Of a DNA stretch of 31,426 bases, positions 1-6,854 are shown piece after piece. Location of the stretch: the IMG/VR virus record IMGVR_UViG_3300042691_003114, positions 1-31,426 of that record; one strand, written 5' to 3'. The first letter of the stretch is position 1, and each line of letters opens with the position of its first letter. This DNA is from a virus. Made by a program: the position numbers and the translations under genes. The notes beneath the pieces are model-generated. The model was not told the origin of the DNA, ran no database searches, and worked only from the letters and a program-made list of their open reading frames with translations.

Positions 1-769
1 CATCTTTTTCTAAAATAACATCATCATATCTTTGTGATATAAAGTCTCCAACATATCTTGGAAATGATAATAATACTACCTTTCCTAAATCTGGAAAGCG
101 AGAATCTACTGATCCACGAAATGCTTTATAAATATTTTCTGCTGTCTTTCCTTGTTCGTTACCAGTTCCAACTTCTGAAGCAAAGCCAGAAATTTCATCA
201 AGCACTGCAAGTAAAAGGTTTAAACCTTCGTGTGATTCTCTTTCCGAATGTCCAGAATAAACTGTAATTGATTTATTAAATTCTATACTATCTGCTTTTG
301 CGTAAAACTTTCCTACAAACCACGGAGATTTTTCAATCTTAGTTTTAAAACCTTTAAAGAAAACGTTCTTGGCTTGTTGTGCGTTAATAGCAACGTTAAT
401 TAAATCAATAGCATCACCTGATGGTTTACCAAAATATTTAGCAGGATCCTTTAAACAAAGCAACTTATAAACAATATAACAACAAGCAACAGTAGATGTA
501 AAGTCTTTTCCACTACCTTTTCCTAACTGGAGAATAATTTCATTCTTAGTATATTTATTATAATACTCTGTACCTTCTTTTTCACCTAAAAGTTCTATCA
601 GTTCTTCTTTTTTATAAATTTGACTCATAGCCTCAACTATGTCATATTGAATTTTTGATAACCCAGGTTGTCCTAAATAATCTTCATGTTCAATAAATGT
701 TTTAGCATCTACTGGAATTTCTTCAAATGGATTATCTTTTAATACTTCTAAAAAATCATCAAACATCAT
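1..769 (-). CDS. Terminase large subunit (TerL), 3' part outside window
   Basis: ATP-driven motor and nuclease that packages phage DNA into the prohead. The first 256 residues are visible; the gene runs off the left edge at base 1, so the C-terminal RNase-H-like nuclease domain is missing from the window, not from the gene. Seen: a Walker A-like loop GKGSGKD (about residues 83-89), a hydrophobic strand ending in the Walker B pair Asp191-Glu192 (LLLAVLDE), and a following SFPR stretch (about 235-238) in the place of the coupling motif. Start: two adjacent ATG codons at 769 and 766; the first gives an 11-nt overlap with the upstream small terminase gene, the same overlap seen at the next junction. 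The position directly after a TerS candidate supports the call. The Walker A ends in Lys-Asp rather than Lys-Ser/Thr, a minor deviation. Confidence 0.85.
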   Translation of the reverse strand, partial: MMFDDFLEVLKDNPFEEIPVDAKTFIEHEDYLGQPGLSKIQYDIVEAMSQIYKKEELIELLGEKEGTEYYNKYTKNEIILQLGKGSGKDFTSTVACCYIVYKLLCLKDPAKYFGKPSGDAIDLINVAINAQQAKNVFFKGFKTKIEKSPWFVGKFYAKADSIEFNKSITVYSGHSERESHEGLNLLLAVLDEISGFASEVGTGNEQGKTAENIYKAFRGSVDSRFPDLGKVVLLSFPRYVGDFISQRYDDVILEKD

Positions 770-1292
770 GGACAACTGTAACCACTTCGCTTTCTTTGGC
801 AATACTTGAAAGTCGTCTCATGATTTCATCACGAACTTGTGGATACTCAGAAGCAACATCTTTTAATATGTTCATAAGAACTTCTTGTTTTCTTTCTATC
901 TGAACCATTTCTTCTGCCAATTCCTTGTTTTCTAAAAGACCTGCTTTTTGTAACATATCTATTCTTCTAGATTCAATATCTAATACAAGTTTAATACCCT
1001 GACTTTTAGCATTAAGGTTGGCTGTAGTAGTTGCATCTTCAATAACTTCATATGCTTTTGTTATTAATTTACTATAATGTGTATCAGCAGCAACTAAGGC
1101 TTCCTTTGCTCTAGCACGAATAGCATCATTAGCGGAAGCCATAACCTTCCACTCATTAATTAAACTAACTACTTGTTGTCTTGGTATTGCAAGTTGCTTA
1201 GATATCCTTGTAGGATCGCTTCCTTTTAAATATTCTTCAACAACTTTATTTACCTGATCTAAATGCTGAACTAGGTCTTGCTCAGTTGACAT
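759..1292 (-). CDS. Terminase small subunit (TerS)-like, HTH protein
   Basis: 177 residues. A helix-turn-helix-like segment lies at about residues 20-49 (YLKGSDPTRISKQLAIPRQQ and the following recognition helix), followed by a long, mostly helical and charged region, the usual shape of phage small terminases that recognise the packaging site and form a ring beside TerL. The frame is open upstream to an ATG at 1376, but the start at 1292 is preferred: it has an AAAGGA ribosome site about 7 nt upstream and overlaps the preceding gene by 11 nt instead of 95. The stop overlaps the TerL start by 11 nt. The functional call rests on the HTH, the size and the position; sequence alone would only support 'DNA-binding protein'. 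Confidence 0.7.
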   Translation of the reverse strand: MSTEQDLVQHLDQVNKVVEEYLKGSDPTRISKQLAIPRQQVVSLINEWKVMASANDAIRARAKEALVAADTHYSKLITKAYEVIEDATTTANLNAKSQGIKLVLDIESRRIDMLQKAGLLENKELAEEMVQIERKQEVLMNILKDVASEYPQVRDEIMRRLSSIAKESEVVTVVHDV

Positions 1293-2340
1293 CAGTTTTT
1301 CCTTTATATATGTTATACAACATTTTAGCCCAAACATAGTGAAACGCTGTGCCGTAATGTCTGCCATCTCTGGCAATCATAGTATACTTATCGTCTTTGT
1401 GACTTTCTGTATAGTTAAATACTCCCTCTTCAATTTCTTGCATTTGTTCTATATCTGTAGTAACAATATAATTATCTAAATTACATAGTCTAAAGAATGC
1501 ATCTGTTCCTCTAACATAGGAAAACAAATACAATTTTATATTGTTTGATTTGCAATATACTTCTAAAAACATTAGATATTGATACATATAGATATACAAA
1601 GTATGAACAAATACTGACAACGTAGTATCCTGCTTTACAATAGAGTGTCTATAGTTGTCATTTAGTGCATAGAATGTATCTCCTGGTCCCATAGGTTTAT
1701 CAAATTCTGCCGTACTGTCTGAATTTAATGCATAGAACCTATTTAAATCTGGCAAATCTAAAAATATTTCATCTGGATTGCCATACTTATCTATATACTT
1801 AAAGGTACTTGCAACAATATCAAATATACTTTTTCCTGGAGTGCCAATGTTGTAATAACCAGAGACCTTTTCATTTTCCGATATCATCTTATATAATAAA
1901 TAAGACCAAGTCTCATTTGTATATAGTCCTTGTCCATAAGTTACTGAACAACCATTAAAAAGAATATGCTTTCCTTCATGATCTTTTTTAAATTCATCTG
2001 CTCTAAAACCCTGTCTGTTAGGAACAAAATCATCTTCTGGAAAATCAACCCATAGTTGACTATCATCTAATTTTTTAGAATCTCTGTACAATCCTTCAAT
2101 TAAATTATTCCATCCAGTCAACTGTCTTGAAAATGGAAGTTCTACCTTTTCGTTTTGTAGCAAAGTTTTATAACTTTGTTTAGCAGTTTTTGTAAACTCA
2201 CTATTGAGGGTTTCATATAAATTAACCCCATCTTGTTTTGGTAAAGGTTGATAATTTCTATTTTTTTCATTATAATTAAATAGATTATCGTACATTTCTT
2301 CTTCTGTTCTTATTTCATTAGGGTCAAACTGATCTTTCAT
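1282..2340 (-). CDS. SGNH/GDSL-hydrolase-like protein
   Basis: 352 residues, no signal peptide. The second half of the protein carries the four SGNH blocks in order: block I as GCSVTYG (residues 130-136, Ser132, with GCS replacing the usual GDS), block II NIGTPG (164-169), block III with Asn200 in DLPDLNRFY, and block V as DGRH (Asp325, His328). The Ser-Gly-Asn-His set needed for esterase or deacetylase activity therefore looks complete. The first ~120 residues are charged and match nothing I recognise. The ribosome site is very strong (AAGGAGGAG, 7 nt before ATG). It sits between a nucleotide-related small gene (2-nt gap upstream) and TerS (11-nt overlap), an odd place for a hydrolase. Possible substrates are an acyl group on a sugar, on cell wall or on a virion glycan; none is indicated by the sequence. 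Confidence 0.6.
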   Translation of the reverse strand: MKDQFDPNEIRTEEEMYDNLFNYNEKNRNYQPLPKQDGVNLYETLNSEFTKTAKQSYKTLLQNEKVELPFSRQLTGWNNLIEGLYRDSKKLDDSQLWVDFPEDDFVPNRQGFRADEFKKDHEGKHILFNGCSVTYGQGLYTNETWSYLLYKMISENEKVSGYYNIGTPGKSIFDIVASTFKYIDKYGNPDEIFLDLPDLNRFYALNSDSTAEFDKPMGPGDTFYALNDNYRHSIVKQDTTLSVFVHTLYIYMYQYLMFLEVYCKSNNIKLYLFSYVRGTDAFFRLCNLDNYIVTTDIEQMQEIEEGVFNYTESHKDDKYTMIARDGRHYGTAFHYVWAKMLYNIYKGKTDVN

Positions 2341-2341
2341 T

Positions 2342-2617
2342 TTATAACTCCTCCTTGTTGTAAACCTTTGAAACCTTTAATAAAATTAAATATCCAATCA
2401 AGTCATCCAAATCATTGTCTCCATAAAATTCAGACCCTCTGGATATTCTTGACAACTTGTCATCAATTCTTATTTTTATTTGTTCATCTGAACTTCCTTT
2501 AGAAAATATTCTAATAGGATCAAGTGCGGAATCGCCATATGATTTATTTTTTTCAATAAGCATAGTCTTTATATTATCGCAAATATTAGCAATGGTGTGC
2601 TGAGTTGTTGTAGTCAT
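2342..2617 (-). CDS. MazG/DUF1599-like small protein (nucleotide-related, tentative)
   Basis: 91 residues, predicted mostly helical. The pattern KNKSYGDSALDP (about 23-34), then KIRIDDKLSRI (about 48-58), then NDLDDLIGYLILL (about 68-80) is a recurring phage signature. It resembles the all-alpha NTP-pyrophosphatase-like (MazG/dUTPase-type) and DUF1599 'nucleotide modification associated' families, where conserved Asp/Glu residues bind metal and nucleotide. That would suggest hydrolysis of a (d)NTP or handling of a modified nucleotide, but the resemblance is from memory and no substrate can be read off. Its ATG overlaps the stop of the upstream HTH gene by 4 nt (ATGA), and a GAGG lies 11 nt upstream. 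The SGNH gene follows after 1 nt. Confidence 0.45.
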   Translation of the reverse strand: MTTTTQHTIANICDNIKTMLIEKNKSYGDSALDPIRIFSKGSSDEQIKIRIDDKLSRISRGSEFYGDNDLDDLIGYLILLKVSKVYNKEEL

Positions 2618-2772
2618 CTTTTTGATTTCCTCAATCCAAATTTAGCCAAATACACGTATACTGTCTCGACACTACAGCCACATTCTTTAGCAATTTCTTC
2701 TGGTGACTTTCTATCCATAAGATATCTCTTACGCATAAAAACTTCACTAGTATACATTTTACCAGAAGCCAT
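2614..2772 (-). CDS. 52-residue helix-turn-helix protein
   Basis: A short gene between the RuvC-like gene (1-nt gap) and the MazG-like gene (4-nt ATGA overlap). The product has 52 residues. Residues about 22-48 (SPEEIAKECGCSVETVYVYL and on, ending FGLRK) read as a compact helix-turn-helix of the kind found in small phage regulators and in HTH tails of homing nucleases; the ends are rich in Lys and Arg. The start ATG at 2772 has GAGG 6 nt upstream. The tight fit on both sides and the good ribosome site support a real gene despite its size. It could be a DNA-binding regulator or a nuclease accessory protein; nothing decides between these. Confidence 0.6.
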   Translation of the reverse strand: MASGKMYTSEVFMRKRYLMDRKSPEEIAKECGCSVETVYVYLAKFGLRKSKR

Positions 2773-2773
2773 G

Positions 2774-3361
2774 TTAAACCTCGACTCTCATGGCTTTTTG
2801 CCAGTTATTTATAGCCCAATGGCCTATAGCACAAGCATCAGCAACATCGTTATCATTTATATTTTTATCATATATTGTATTAACAAACCTTATAGTTCTT
2901 TCTTTTCTTAAGTTTCTTTCATATGTTTTATACCAAGACTCTGATTTGCCAGGGTTTTTATTTACAATTAATACTCTTTCTTCTTTTGATATCTTCTTAT
3001 TACCTATAAAGTTTTGCCATGTAATTGGTGAGACTGATCCAACTGTTGATACCCCGCAAATCTTCAAGGCACCAATGATAGCACCCTGTACAAGGGCCAG
3101 GTCAGCAGCAGTTTTTGGACTATTCATAAATACTGTATGCTCTATAACTACAGCATCTATATCATATAAATCAAACAAGGCCTGAGTTTTTATACAAGCG
3201 TCTCCAACCTTTTCATAATTTGTGTTTCCAGTAAAATTAATTTTTCCAAAAAATCCAAGTTGTTTATTATTATAAACAGAAAAAGCCAAACTATTTGTAC
3301 TTGCATCTATTGCACAAATATTATTAGGCATCATTTCAATGCCCCACTTATTCTTTGTCAT
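2774..3361 (-). CDS. RuvC-like Holliday junction resolvase
   Basis: 195 residues with an RNase-H-like fold pattern and the acidic residues of RuvC-type resolvases: Asp19 in CAIDASTNSLAFSV at the end of the first strand, Glu74 in AVVIEH, and the paired Asp172 and Asp175 in NDNDVADACAIG. These would bind two metal ions and cut four-way or other branched DNA, so the likely role is to remove branches from replication and recombination intermediates before packaging. Start: ATG at 3361 has GAGGA 9 nt upstream and overlaps the upstream gene by 14 nt; internal Met10 and Met11 are less well placed. Neighbours with a Cas4-like nuclease and terminases fit a DNA-processing job. Confidence 0.75.
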   Translation of the reverse strand: MTKNKWGIEMMPNNICAIDASTNSLAFSVYNNKQLGFFGKINFTGNTNYEKVGDACIKTQALFDLYDIDAVVIEHTVFMNSPKTAADLALVQGAIIGALKICGVSTVGSVSPITWQNFIGNKKISKEERVLIVNKNPGKSESWYKTYERNLRKERTIRFVNTIYDKNINDNDVADACAIGHWAINNWQKAMRVEV

Positions 3362-3632
3362 TAATAATAATCCTCATTTTTTTTAAAGCCTTAACAACTT
3401 CTACTGGATTAATTAAACAAAACGTACAAATTGGTTCATCATTATATATTGATAAATCATTGCCACAGTTTTTGCACTTTCTAGTTTTACCAATTCTTTT
3501 TTGTCTGCGTGATATGACATATCTTTCAGCAATCTTTTCTTTAGTTGCAGCATCCCTGCATTCTTCAGAACAATAAATCTGATATGTTACTTTTGCTTTA
3601 AACTTATCTTCACACCACTTACAGTTCTTCAC
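3348..3632 (-). CDS. Double zinc-finger protein of unknown function
   Basis: 94 residues with two four-cysteine clusters: Cys4/Cys7/Cys21/Cys25 (CKWCE ... YCSEECR) and Cys53/Cys56/Cys69/Cys72 (CKNCGNDLS ... ICTFC), joined by a strongly basic linker (about residues 40-52). This is a typical layout of two small zinc-binding modules that touch DNA, RNA or a protein partner. The start is GTG at 3632 with a GGAG 7 nt upstream, overlapping the Cas4-like gene by 14 nt; its end overlaps the RuvC-like gene by 14 nt. The tight coupling between two nucleases suggests an accessory role in DNA processing, but this is inference from position. Confidence 0.65.
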   Translation of the reverse strand: MKNCKWCEDKFKAKVTYQIYCSEECRDAATKEKIAERYVISRRQKRIGKTRKCKNCGNDLSIYNDEPICTFCLINPVEVVKALKKMRIIINDKE

Positions 3633-4458
3633 CGAGGTTCTCCAAGGAATCTATTTTAATAGTTCCCGCCTCTGCTTCAGAACATGCTTTTTGAATTGGA
3701 CATCTTGCACAAATTTTTGAGTTAGATCTATAATTCCTTTTAGGAATAGTTTTATCTACCCATGCTTTGCGAACTGTTCTCATCCAATCAAATGCCTGGT
3801 TAACCCACCTGCGGTAATGATCGTTTAGTTCAATAGGAAGTGTAAGTAACTCATGATTATTTTTATTTTCATAAATTAATACACCCTTATCTTTTTTAAA
3901 TACTTTCATATAAATAAGAACTTGTTTTAAATGATCCATTTTTGGTTTTCTATGAATTTTTCTATATTCAAAACCTTCACTTGGTACAGTTTTAATTTCA
4001 CCAACAATGTCAGTTCCGTTATAATGCAACATAGCATCAGCAAATCCATTAATTGGAGGATCTTCAGATTTTACAGCCAACTCCATTGCTGGATGTATTT
4101 GTTGATTATACTTTCTTGGTTCTGGATCAAACTCTAAATCTTCAGCAAGGACTCCAGATTTCAATAAAGCATCTTGAATTCTACCGTGACTTAAATTACC
4201 ACCTGTTCTATTTGCAACACCATAAGCATCTGCATTGTCTTCCCAAACAGTTCCCTCAAAAGCCAAGTACCAAAATCTTGGACACTCGCCATGATTCCAT
4301 ACAAGTGTTGATGGAGAAAAACTATATTTTTTTGCGTACTTAGGTTTTAATCCTACTGTATATCCCTTTTCAATTGATTCAATTAAACCTTTAGTAAAGT
4401 CTACATCACCATTGTGTATTTCTTTTTTAATCATAACTTGCTGTAGTAAATTTTTCAT
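3619..4458 (-). CDS. Cas4/RecB-like PD-(D/E)XK nuclease with probable Fe-S cluster
   Basis: 279 residues. Nuclease core: His91 in LSHGRIQDAL, Asp141 in PINGFADAM, Glu154 and Lys156 in VGEIKTV (the D...ExK pair), and Gln179 plus Tyr183 in the LKQVLIYM helix, the usual RecB-family motifs. Cys59 near the N-terminus and Cys250, Cys253, Cys259 near the C-terminus have the 1+3 arrangement that in Cas4 and AddB holds a 4Fe-4S cluster. Expected activity is a DNA exonuclease making recombinogenic single-stranded ends, or trimming branches, for the RecA-like protein encoded further upstream. Start ATG at 4458 has AAAGGA 5 nt upstream. A 28-nt gap, one of the longest in the window, lies upstream and contains a promoter candidate. 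No CRISPR array or cas1/cas2 is nearby, so a CRISPR role is not supported. Confidence 0.75.
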   Translation of the reverse strand: MKNLLQQVMIKKEIHNGDVDFTKGLIESIEKGYTVGLKPKYAKKYSFSPSTLVWNHGECPRFWYLAFEGTVWEDNADAYGVANRTGGNLSHGRIQDALLKSGVLAEDLEFDPEPRKYNQQIHPAMELAVKSEDPPINGFADAMLHYNGTDIVGEIKTVPSEGFEYRKIHRKPKMDHLKQVLIYMKVFKKDKGVLIYENKNNHELLTLPIELNDHYRRWVNQAFDWMRTVRKAWVDKTIPKRNYRSNSKICARCPIQKACSEAEAGTIKIDSLENLGEEL

Positions 4459-4475
4459 GTTTATCCTTTTAATAT

Positions 4476-4484
4476 AGTATAGCA
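4476..4484 (-). promoter_or_regulatory. Candidate extended -10 promoter before the Cas4-like gene
   Basis: Read on the minus strand the 28-nt intergenic gap holds TGCTATACT, one mismatch from the extended -10 consensus TGnTATAAT. The start point would fall about 10 nt before the ATG at 4458, just leaving room for its AAAGGA ribosome site. The -35 region is poor (AGTACA at 16 nt spacing, three of six). A chance match is possible in such AT-rich DNA. Confidence 0.4.
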
Positions 4485-4486
4485 GA

Positions 4487-4801
4487 CTATCGTGTGATGT
4501 ACTTAAGTGCAGAAACTAAATCATTAATTGATTCTGCAGCAGTATAGTATATGTTCTTTCTTGCTCTATCATTTTTATCAACATTTGTCATCCAAGTTGC
4601 TTTAAAGGCCATCTTTGCCGCTATTGCCTGTAATCTAACAATTTCTATTGTGGCAACATTCATTGGAATATCTGGCTTAACTATTACCTTTGCAATAAAG
4701 GTTAATGCAGTTGTAAGTTCTTCATCATTCATATACTCTGCAATTTCTGCAAGACCGTTTATTTGTTCTAAAGTTGTTTTACTGTTTTCAGCCTGTAACA
4801 C
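4487..4801 (-). CDS. Small conserved-looking protein, unknown function
   Basis: 104 residues from a GTG start. I do not recognise a family. The protein appears all-helical, with an acidic N-terminal third and a second half containing a KPDIPMNVATIEIVRLQAIA stretch and a run NVDKNDRARKNIYY that looks like a conserved core. The frame is open to an ATG at 4813, but the GTG at 4801 has a GGAGG exactly 5 nt upstream and gives a 14-nt overlap with the oxygenase-like gene before it, matching overlaps at two later junctions; the ATG has no ribosome site. It is the last gene before the 28-nt gap and so probably the end of the oxygenase transcript. Confidence 0.6.
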   Translation of the reverse strand: MLQAENSKTTLEQINGLAEIAEYMNDEELTTALTFIAKVIVKPDIPMNVATIEIVRLQAIAAKMAFKATWMTNVDKNDRARKNIYYTAAESINDLVSALKYITR

Positions 4802-5564
4802 CGAATCCTCCATTATCTTGTGGTATTATTCCTAACTCTAAACCTTCTTCATGATATTGATCCCAACTAATTTGAAATCTAGGGTGTTGATTTAAATCAT
4901 CAATATATTTTTTTCTTACTTCGGGATGATGCTCATTATCTAATGGATTTTCATCTCCTGTAAATCTATAGTTGTCTGGAGGACAATAATCAAAACTAAC
5001 TATCTCAACATATTCTCCAGGCTTCCAATGTCTTTTTGGTCTCCAGTGAACTTGATTAACGGCACTAAACAACATAGCATCACCATTTCTAAGATCATAA
5101 TGTTCACCATCAATTACTAATTGCCAATCGTCAACATTGCCACCAATTTGATAATTAAATGTAACCAAATTTTCATCAGCGTCTATATGAGGTGGTAGTG
5201 ATGGTGCATACTTTCCATCTCCATATTGCATATCATATTTAATATAATTATAATGACATAACTTTATTTCTTCTTTATAAACTGGCTTTGCGTATGAGTC
5301 CATGATGTCTTCTATTTCTTTTGGACATTCAAATTCTATTAATTCCCTAGACATCACTGTAATTTTTTTAGGATAAAATCTATTCATGGCAGATATTATT
5401 TCATAGTCTGATTCAATTATGTCATCAACTACTATGTTTCTATTTGCTTCAATAACATTTCTTAATGCCTTTGCTTGATCCTCAGTAAAAGGTTTTTCAA
5501 TATAAATTGGAAGTTTGGTATTATATTTATCAAAACTTGTTAAGAAATTATGCATTTTAGTCAT
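4788..5564 (-). CDS. 2OG/Fe(II) oxygenase-like protein, array member 5
   Basis: 258 residues, the longest of five tandem paralogues. Predicted double-stranded beta-helix core at about residues 100-195 with iron ligands His126 and Asp128 (PPHIDAD) and distal His173 (QVHWRP), plus Arg175. A strand with DDWQLVIDG lies between them, as in the other four. Enzymes of this superfamily couple 2-oxoglutarate decarboxylation to hydroxylation of a substrate; the substrate here is unknown. It carries a C-terminal extension of ~60 residues containing YHEEGLELGIIP. Start: ATG at 5564 shares one base with the preceding stop (TGATG) and has AAGG 9 nt upstream. The frame is open further to a TTG at 5615, but that would overlap the neighbour by 52 nt. 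Confidence 0.65.
   Translation of the reverse strand: MTKMHNFLTSFDKYNTKLPIYIEKPFTEDQAKALRNVIEANRNIVVDDIIESDYEIISAMNRFYPKKITVMSRELIEFECPKEIEDIMDSYAKPVYKEEIKLCHYNYIKYDMQYGDGKYAPSLPPHIDADENLVTFNYQIGGNVDDWQLVIDGEHYDLRNGDAMLFSAVNQVHWRPKRHWKPGEYVEIVSFDYCPPDNYRFTGDENPLDNEHHPEVRKKYIDDLNQHPRFQISWDQYHEEGLELGIIPQDNGGFGVTG
4807..4811 (-). promoter_or_regulatory. Ribosome binding site deciding a GTG start
   Basis: GGAGG on the minus strand, 5 nt before the GTG at 4801. It lies downstream of the alternative ATG at 4813, so it can only serve the GTG. Confidence 0.6.
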
Positions 5565-6199
5565 CAATAAGAACCTTCCGTTGGATTTGAAGTTACCCCA
5601 GGTGTTTGTTCCCAAATGGCATACTGATAATCTCTTCTACTCAAAATTTCTTCTTTTTCTTGTTCAGATTTAAAGTTGTGAAACTTAGGAACAAAATGTA
5701 AAAATAAAGCCTCTAAAAATTCTTCATCTTTAAATTCTTTTTTAGGTCTCCAGTGAACTTGGTGTGTTCCAGAAAATGTTAGTGCTTGATTATCTTTAAG
5801 TGTAAATGTTTCTTCAGACTTCCAGTTATCTACAACTATTTCCCAATCAACATTAGATTTTACTTGTACATCAATTGTAAATCTTTTACCTTCAAAAGCA
5901 TTATCGATATGTGGAAACAACAACGGATTAAACCACAATTTTCTGCAATCAGATATTGTTTTTTGATATCTAGAAAAATTATATTCTGCAAGAACTAGGC
6001 CTTCTCCAATAATGTCCTCAGCAACTTTAGTAACACTGTCTATAATATCTTGTGGTAACTTAATGTGCCAACTTACATAACTTAGATGTTGTTGAAAAGA
6101 TGTATGCTCAGTATTTTGTACTAAATCATATATTCTTCTTGTTTGATCTTCTGTAAAAAAATTATCTAATACTACATTGGGAGCATCTTTATATATCAT
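5564..6199 (-). CDS. 2OG/Fe(II) oxygenase-like protein, array member 4
   Basis: 211 residues. Iron ligands His97 and Asp99 (FPHIDN) and distal His149 (HQVHWRP) with Arg151; between them the family strand SNVDWEIVVD and the turn FSGTHQ. N-terminal part has a short VVLDNFFTEDQ segment that aligns with the start of member 1, followed by helices. The substrate is unknown. The ATG at 6199 overlaps the stop of member 3 by 4 nt (ATGA), with AAAGGA 6 nt upstream; the stop shares a base with the next start. Such tight translational coupling suggests the proteins are made in matched amounts. Confidence 0.65.
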   Translation of the reverse strand: MIYKDAPNVVLDNFFTEDQTRRIYDLVQNTEHTSFQQHLSYVSWHIKLPQDIIDSVTKVAEDIIGEGLVLAEYNFSRYQKTISDCRKLWFNPLLFPHIDNAFEGKRFTIDVQVKSNVDWEIVVDNWKSEETFTLKDNQALTFSGTHQVHWRPKKEFKDEEFLEALFLHFVPKFHNFKSEQEKEEILSRRDYQYAIWEQTPGVTSNPTEGSY

Positions 6200-6852
6200 T
6201 TTGTTTCCTTTGTTTTTATTGGAACTGGCTGTCTTTCTATACCAGTCTTCTCTCTAATTCTATGTGACCAATATTCTAAAATTAACTTTTGATCTTTGCT
6301 CCATGGCCTATGCTCAGCGTATCTAAAATGAGCAAATAGCATATCAACTCTATCATTATCTAATAATTTTTTATTTTCTCTCCAATGTATTTGTTGAGTG
6401 CCAGCAAAAACTAAACCATCGTTATTTTCTAAATTAAAAGATTCTCCCTCTACAACTACTGCCCATGGTGTAGTAGAGTTTAACTGTATGTCAAGTGTTA
6501 TTCTTTGTCCATCTTTTTCATGAGTATCAAAATGTGGAAAAAGTTTTGGCTCATAACCATATTCGTTAGAGTATCTTGCAAATGATAATTCTGTTAAAAA
6601 CATCTGTTCATTTAAAAGATTGCTCATCCACATATTTAAATATTTTTCTAATTCTGTGTTCTGAAATGTCCAGGCTCTGTGTCCTACAAAGTCTTGAGTA
6701 ATGTAATTATCTTTTACTTTTTCTACTTCGTTATATATAAGTTTATTTTGTTCTTCAGTTATAATATTTTTATAAATGAATACTTCAAAATCTCTATTTG
6801 GAACAATTCCTTTTTCTAACTCTTCATTATAAATTGCTGGATCAAATCCCAT
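6196..6852 (-). CDS. 2OG/Fe(II) oxygenase-like protein, array member 3
   Basis: 218 residues. Iron ligands His107 and Asp109 (FPHFDTH), distal His156 in GTQQIHWRE, and Arg158. It is the closest relative of member 2: over an 80-residue core from GYEPKL to FAHFRY I count 40 identical positions, and both begin with a FDP..Y.EELE.G segment. This points to a more recent duplication than the rest of the array. The ATG at 6852 has AAGGA 8 nt upstream and lies 2 nt after the stop of member 2. The C-terminal ~40 residues (from about 180) are helical and end in a Pro/Lys-rich tail. The substrate cannot be inferred. Confidence 0.65.
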   Translation of the reverse strand: MGFDPAIYNEELEKGIVPNRDFEVFIYKNIITEEQNKLIYNEVEKVKDNYITQDFVGHRAWTFQNTELEKYLNMWMSNLLNEQMFLTELSFARYSNEYGYEPKLFPHFDTHEKDGQRITLDIQLNSTTPWAVVVEGESFNLENNDGLVFAGTQQIHWRENKKLLDNDRVDMLFAHFRYAEHRPWSKDQKLILEYWSHRIREKTGIERQPVPIKTKETK

Positions 6853-6854
6853 TA

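Noticed and set aside
1293-1376. N-terminal extension of the small terminase to ATG 1376
   Set aside because: It would overlap the SGNH-like gene by 95 nt and has no ribosome site, while ATG 1292 has a good one.
3619-4458. CRISPR adaptation module based on the Cas4-like gene
   Set aside because: No repeats with spacers and no cas1 or cas2 are present; the neighbours are phage recombination genes.
5567-5615. Extension of array member 5 to a TTG at 5615
   Set aside because: The extra residues are encoded inside member 4, and ATG 5564 has an AAGG site and a TGATG junction.
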